From JADYZU01 sp964540965 (GTDB taxonomy: Bacteria > Pseudomonadota > Alphaproteobacteria > Rhodobacterales > Rhodobacteraceae): a stretch of DNA of 64,000 nucleotides. The notes beneath the pieces were generated by a model, which saw only the letters and a program-made list of their open reading frames with translations, had not been told where the DNA came from and made no database searches. The position numbers were made by a program, and so were the translations under genes. Position 1 is the stretch's first letter. Every line of letters begins with the position of its first letter. This document shows, piece by piece, positions 63,202-64,000 of the stretch. The stretch is from contig CAZIOT010000017.1 in assembly GCA_964540965.1 (NCBI GenBank), forward strand, positions 1-64,000, in the 5' to 3' direction.

Positions 63202-63906
63202 TCAGGCGATGGTCGATTGATAGACGTTCTGCATATGCAGTTCGGCGGCCCGCGCCGCGGCATCGGGGTCGCGCGCGCGCAGCGCGTCCAGCAGGCGCTG
63301 GTGGTCGCGGAACGATTGTTCCAGCACGCCGGCGGTTTCCGAGGCTCGGCGGCGGAATTCCAGCCCCAGCACATTCAGGCTTTCGCCGATCCGCCGCAGA
63401 AAGGCATTGCCGCAGCCGGTCCAGATCGCCTCGTGAAAGGCAAAGTCCGAGACGCGGAACGCCTGCGCATCGCGCAAGGTCGCCTCTTGCGCGATCAGGA
63501 TCGCCGCCAGATCGTCCAGCTGTGCCGCGGTCATGTTCACCGCCGCCCTCCGCGCCACATCGGATTCGATCAGGCTGCGGGCATCGTAAAGCTCGCGGAT
63601 ATTCACATCCTCGAGGCTGAGGAAAAAGCGGATCGGCCCCAGAAGCGCCTCGGCGTCGAGGTCGGTGATATAGGCGCCGCCACCCTGCCGCGACTTGACC
63701 ACGCCCAGGATCGACAGGCCGCGGATCGCCTCGCGCACCGACGGGCGCGAGACGCCAAGGCTTTCGGCCAGATCACGCTCGGGCGGCAACTGGTCGCCGG
63801 GTTTCAGCGCACGGGCTGTGACCATGGTCATGATCCGCCGCGCCACCTGTTCGGCGACGGTCTCGCGCTCGATCGGCTGGTCAAAGGCGGGATGCGGGCC
63901 GTTCAT
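63202..63906 (-). CDS. FadR-type GntR transcriptional regulator
   Basis: A 234-aa regulator with an N-terminal winged helix (LPPERDLAESLGVSRPSVREAIRGLSILGVVKSRQGGGAYI, about residues 40-80) and a C-terminal all-helical FCD ligand domain with metal-binding residues (DARSLIESDVARRAAVNM and FHEAIWTGCGNAFLRRI). It probably represses the adjacent sugar operon until its inducer is present. Its ATG overlaps the stop of the next gene upstream (ATGA). Confidence 0.92.
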   Translation of the reverse strand: MNGPHPAFDQPIERETVAEQVARRIMTMVTARALKPGDQLPPERDLAESLGVSRPSVREAIRGLSILGVVKSRQGGGAYITDLDAEALLGPIRFFLSLEDVNIRELYDARSLIESDVARRAAVNMTAAQLDDLAAILIAQEATLRDAQAFRVSDFAFHEAIWTGCGNAFLRRIGESLNVLGLEFRRRASETAGVLEQSFRDHQRLLDALRARDPDAAARAAELHMQNVYQSTIA

Positions 63907-64000
63907 GTCCGCGCCCGCAGGAATTGCGGCAGCCGCAACCGCGGCGCCAGCACCGAGGCGATCAGCAAAAGGCCCACGACCCCGGTCTGGATATGGCCGG
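63903..64000 (-). CDS. C-terminus of a probable sugar ABC transporter permease, cut by the window edge
   Basis: Only the last ~32 codons are visible (…IQTGVVGLLLIASVLAPRLR, ending LPQFLRART). A hydrophobic helix followed by a basic tail is the usual end of RbsC-like permeases, and such a transporter is expected next to rhaM. The assignment is inference from position and hydropathy. Its stop overlaps the FadR-type start. Confidence 0.55.
   Translation of the reverse strand, partial: GHIQTGVVGLLLIASVLAPRLRLPQFLRART

Overview
The window looks like chromosomal DNA of a high-GC alphaproteobacterium of the Rhodobacterales (Paracoccus/Rhodobacter-like; the genus cannot be fixed from sequence alone). 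The evidence is a short aa3-type cytochrome c oxidase subunit IV, a DUF1467 protein beside methylmalonyl-CoA epimerase, a pyrB-linked dihydroorotase without its metal ligands, AzlCD, a plant-type glutamate-cysteine ligase, and several small families typical of this order. Genes are densely packed on both strands, with many ATGA, GTGA and TGATG overlaps. I saw no rRNA, tRNA, CRISPR array, insertion sequence or prophage.

Layout. 0-4.3 kb: the end fragment of a probable secreted protein, accA, an AraC-GyrI regulator, a secreted protein with three Cys/Asp repeats, and an HNH endonuclease gene broken by a 1-nt frameshift. 4.4-7.3 kb: pyrB, pyrC-like and plsY as an overlapping operon. 7.4-14.4 kb: gshA, a vWA lipoprotein paired with a LuxR-type regulator, rsmE with a GNAT gene and a membrane protein, and ubiA. 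14.4-21.9 kb: a BON-OmpA protein with a coiled-coil partner, tsaC, an acyl-CoA dehydrogenase with a metallo-hydrolase, a DUF6173 protein, coxIV and a lipoprotein. 21.8-31.4 kb: azlCD, mobA, GNAT, greA, ETF-quinone oxidoreductase, a small acyl-carrier-like membrane protein, a TPR protein and ispE. 31.5-41.7 kb: prpE, a double-CXXC protein, nadK, a cold-shock protein, gdhA, glyA, a methyltransferase, a DUF1801 protein, a hemolysin III protein and an M48 lipoprotein. 41.7-51.3 kb: YggU, a histone-deacetylase-like amidohydrolase, a GMC oxidoreductase, a nitroreductase with an EI24 protein, DUF1467, mce, a response regulator, GNAT and an exported DUF1800-DUF1501 pair. 51.3-60.1 kb: aspS, cfa, pabB-pabC and carB. 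60.1-64 kb: a low-GC DUF2971 gene and a sugar catabolic operon (FadR regulator, dehydrogenase, isomerase, mutarotase, edge of an ABC permease).

Most of the window is housekeeping: pyrimidine (pyrB, pyrC-like, carB), folate (pabBC, glyA), lipid (accA, plsY, cfa), isoprenoid and quinone (ispE, ubiA), electron transfer (ETF-QO, coxIV) and propionate (prpE, mce) metabolism. The unusual material is local. aspS carries an 81-codon in-frame insertion of clearly lower GC. A low-GC DUF2971 gene sits directly behind carB. The HNH gene is frameshifted in a G run. Several convergent gene pairs end inside perfect palindromes; one of these elements occurs twice, 1.4 kb apart.
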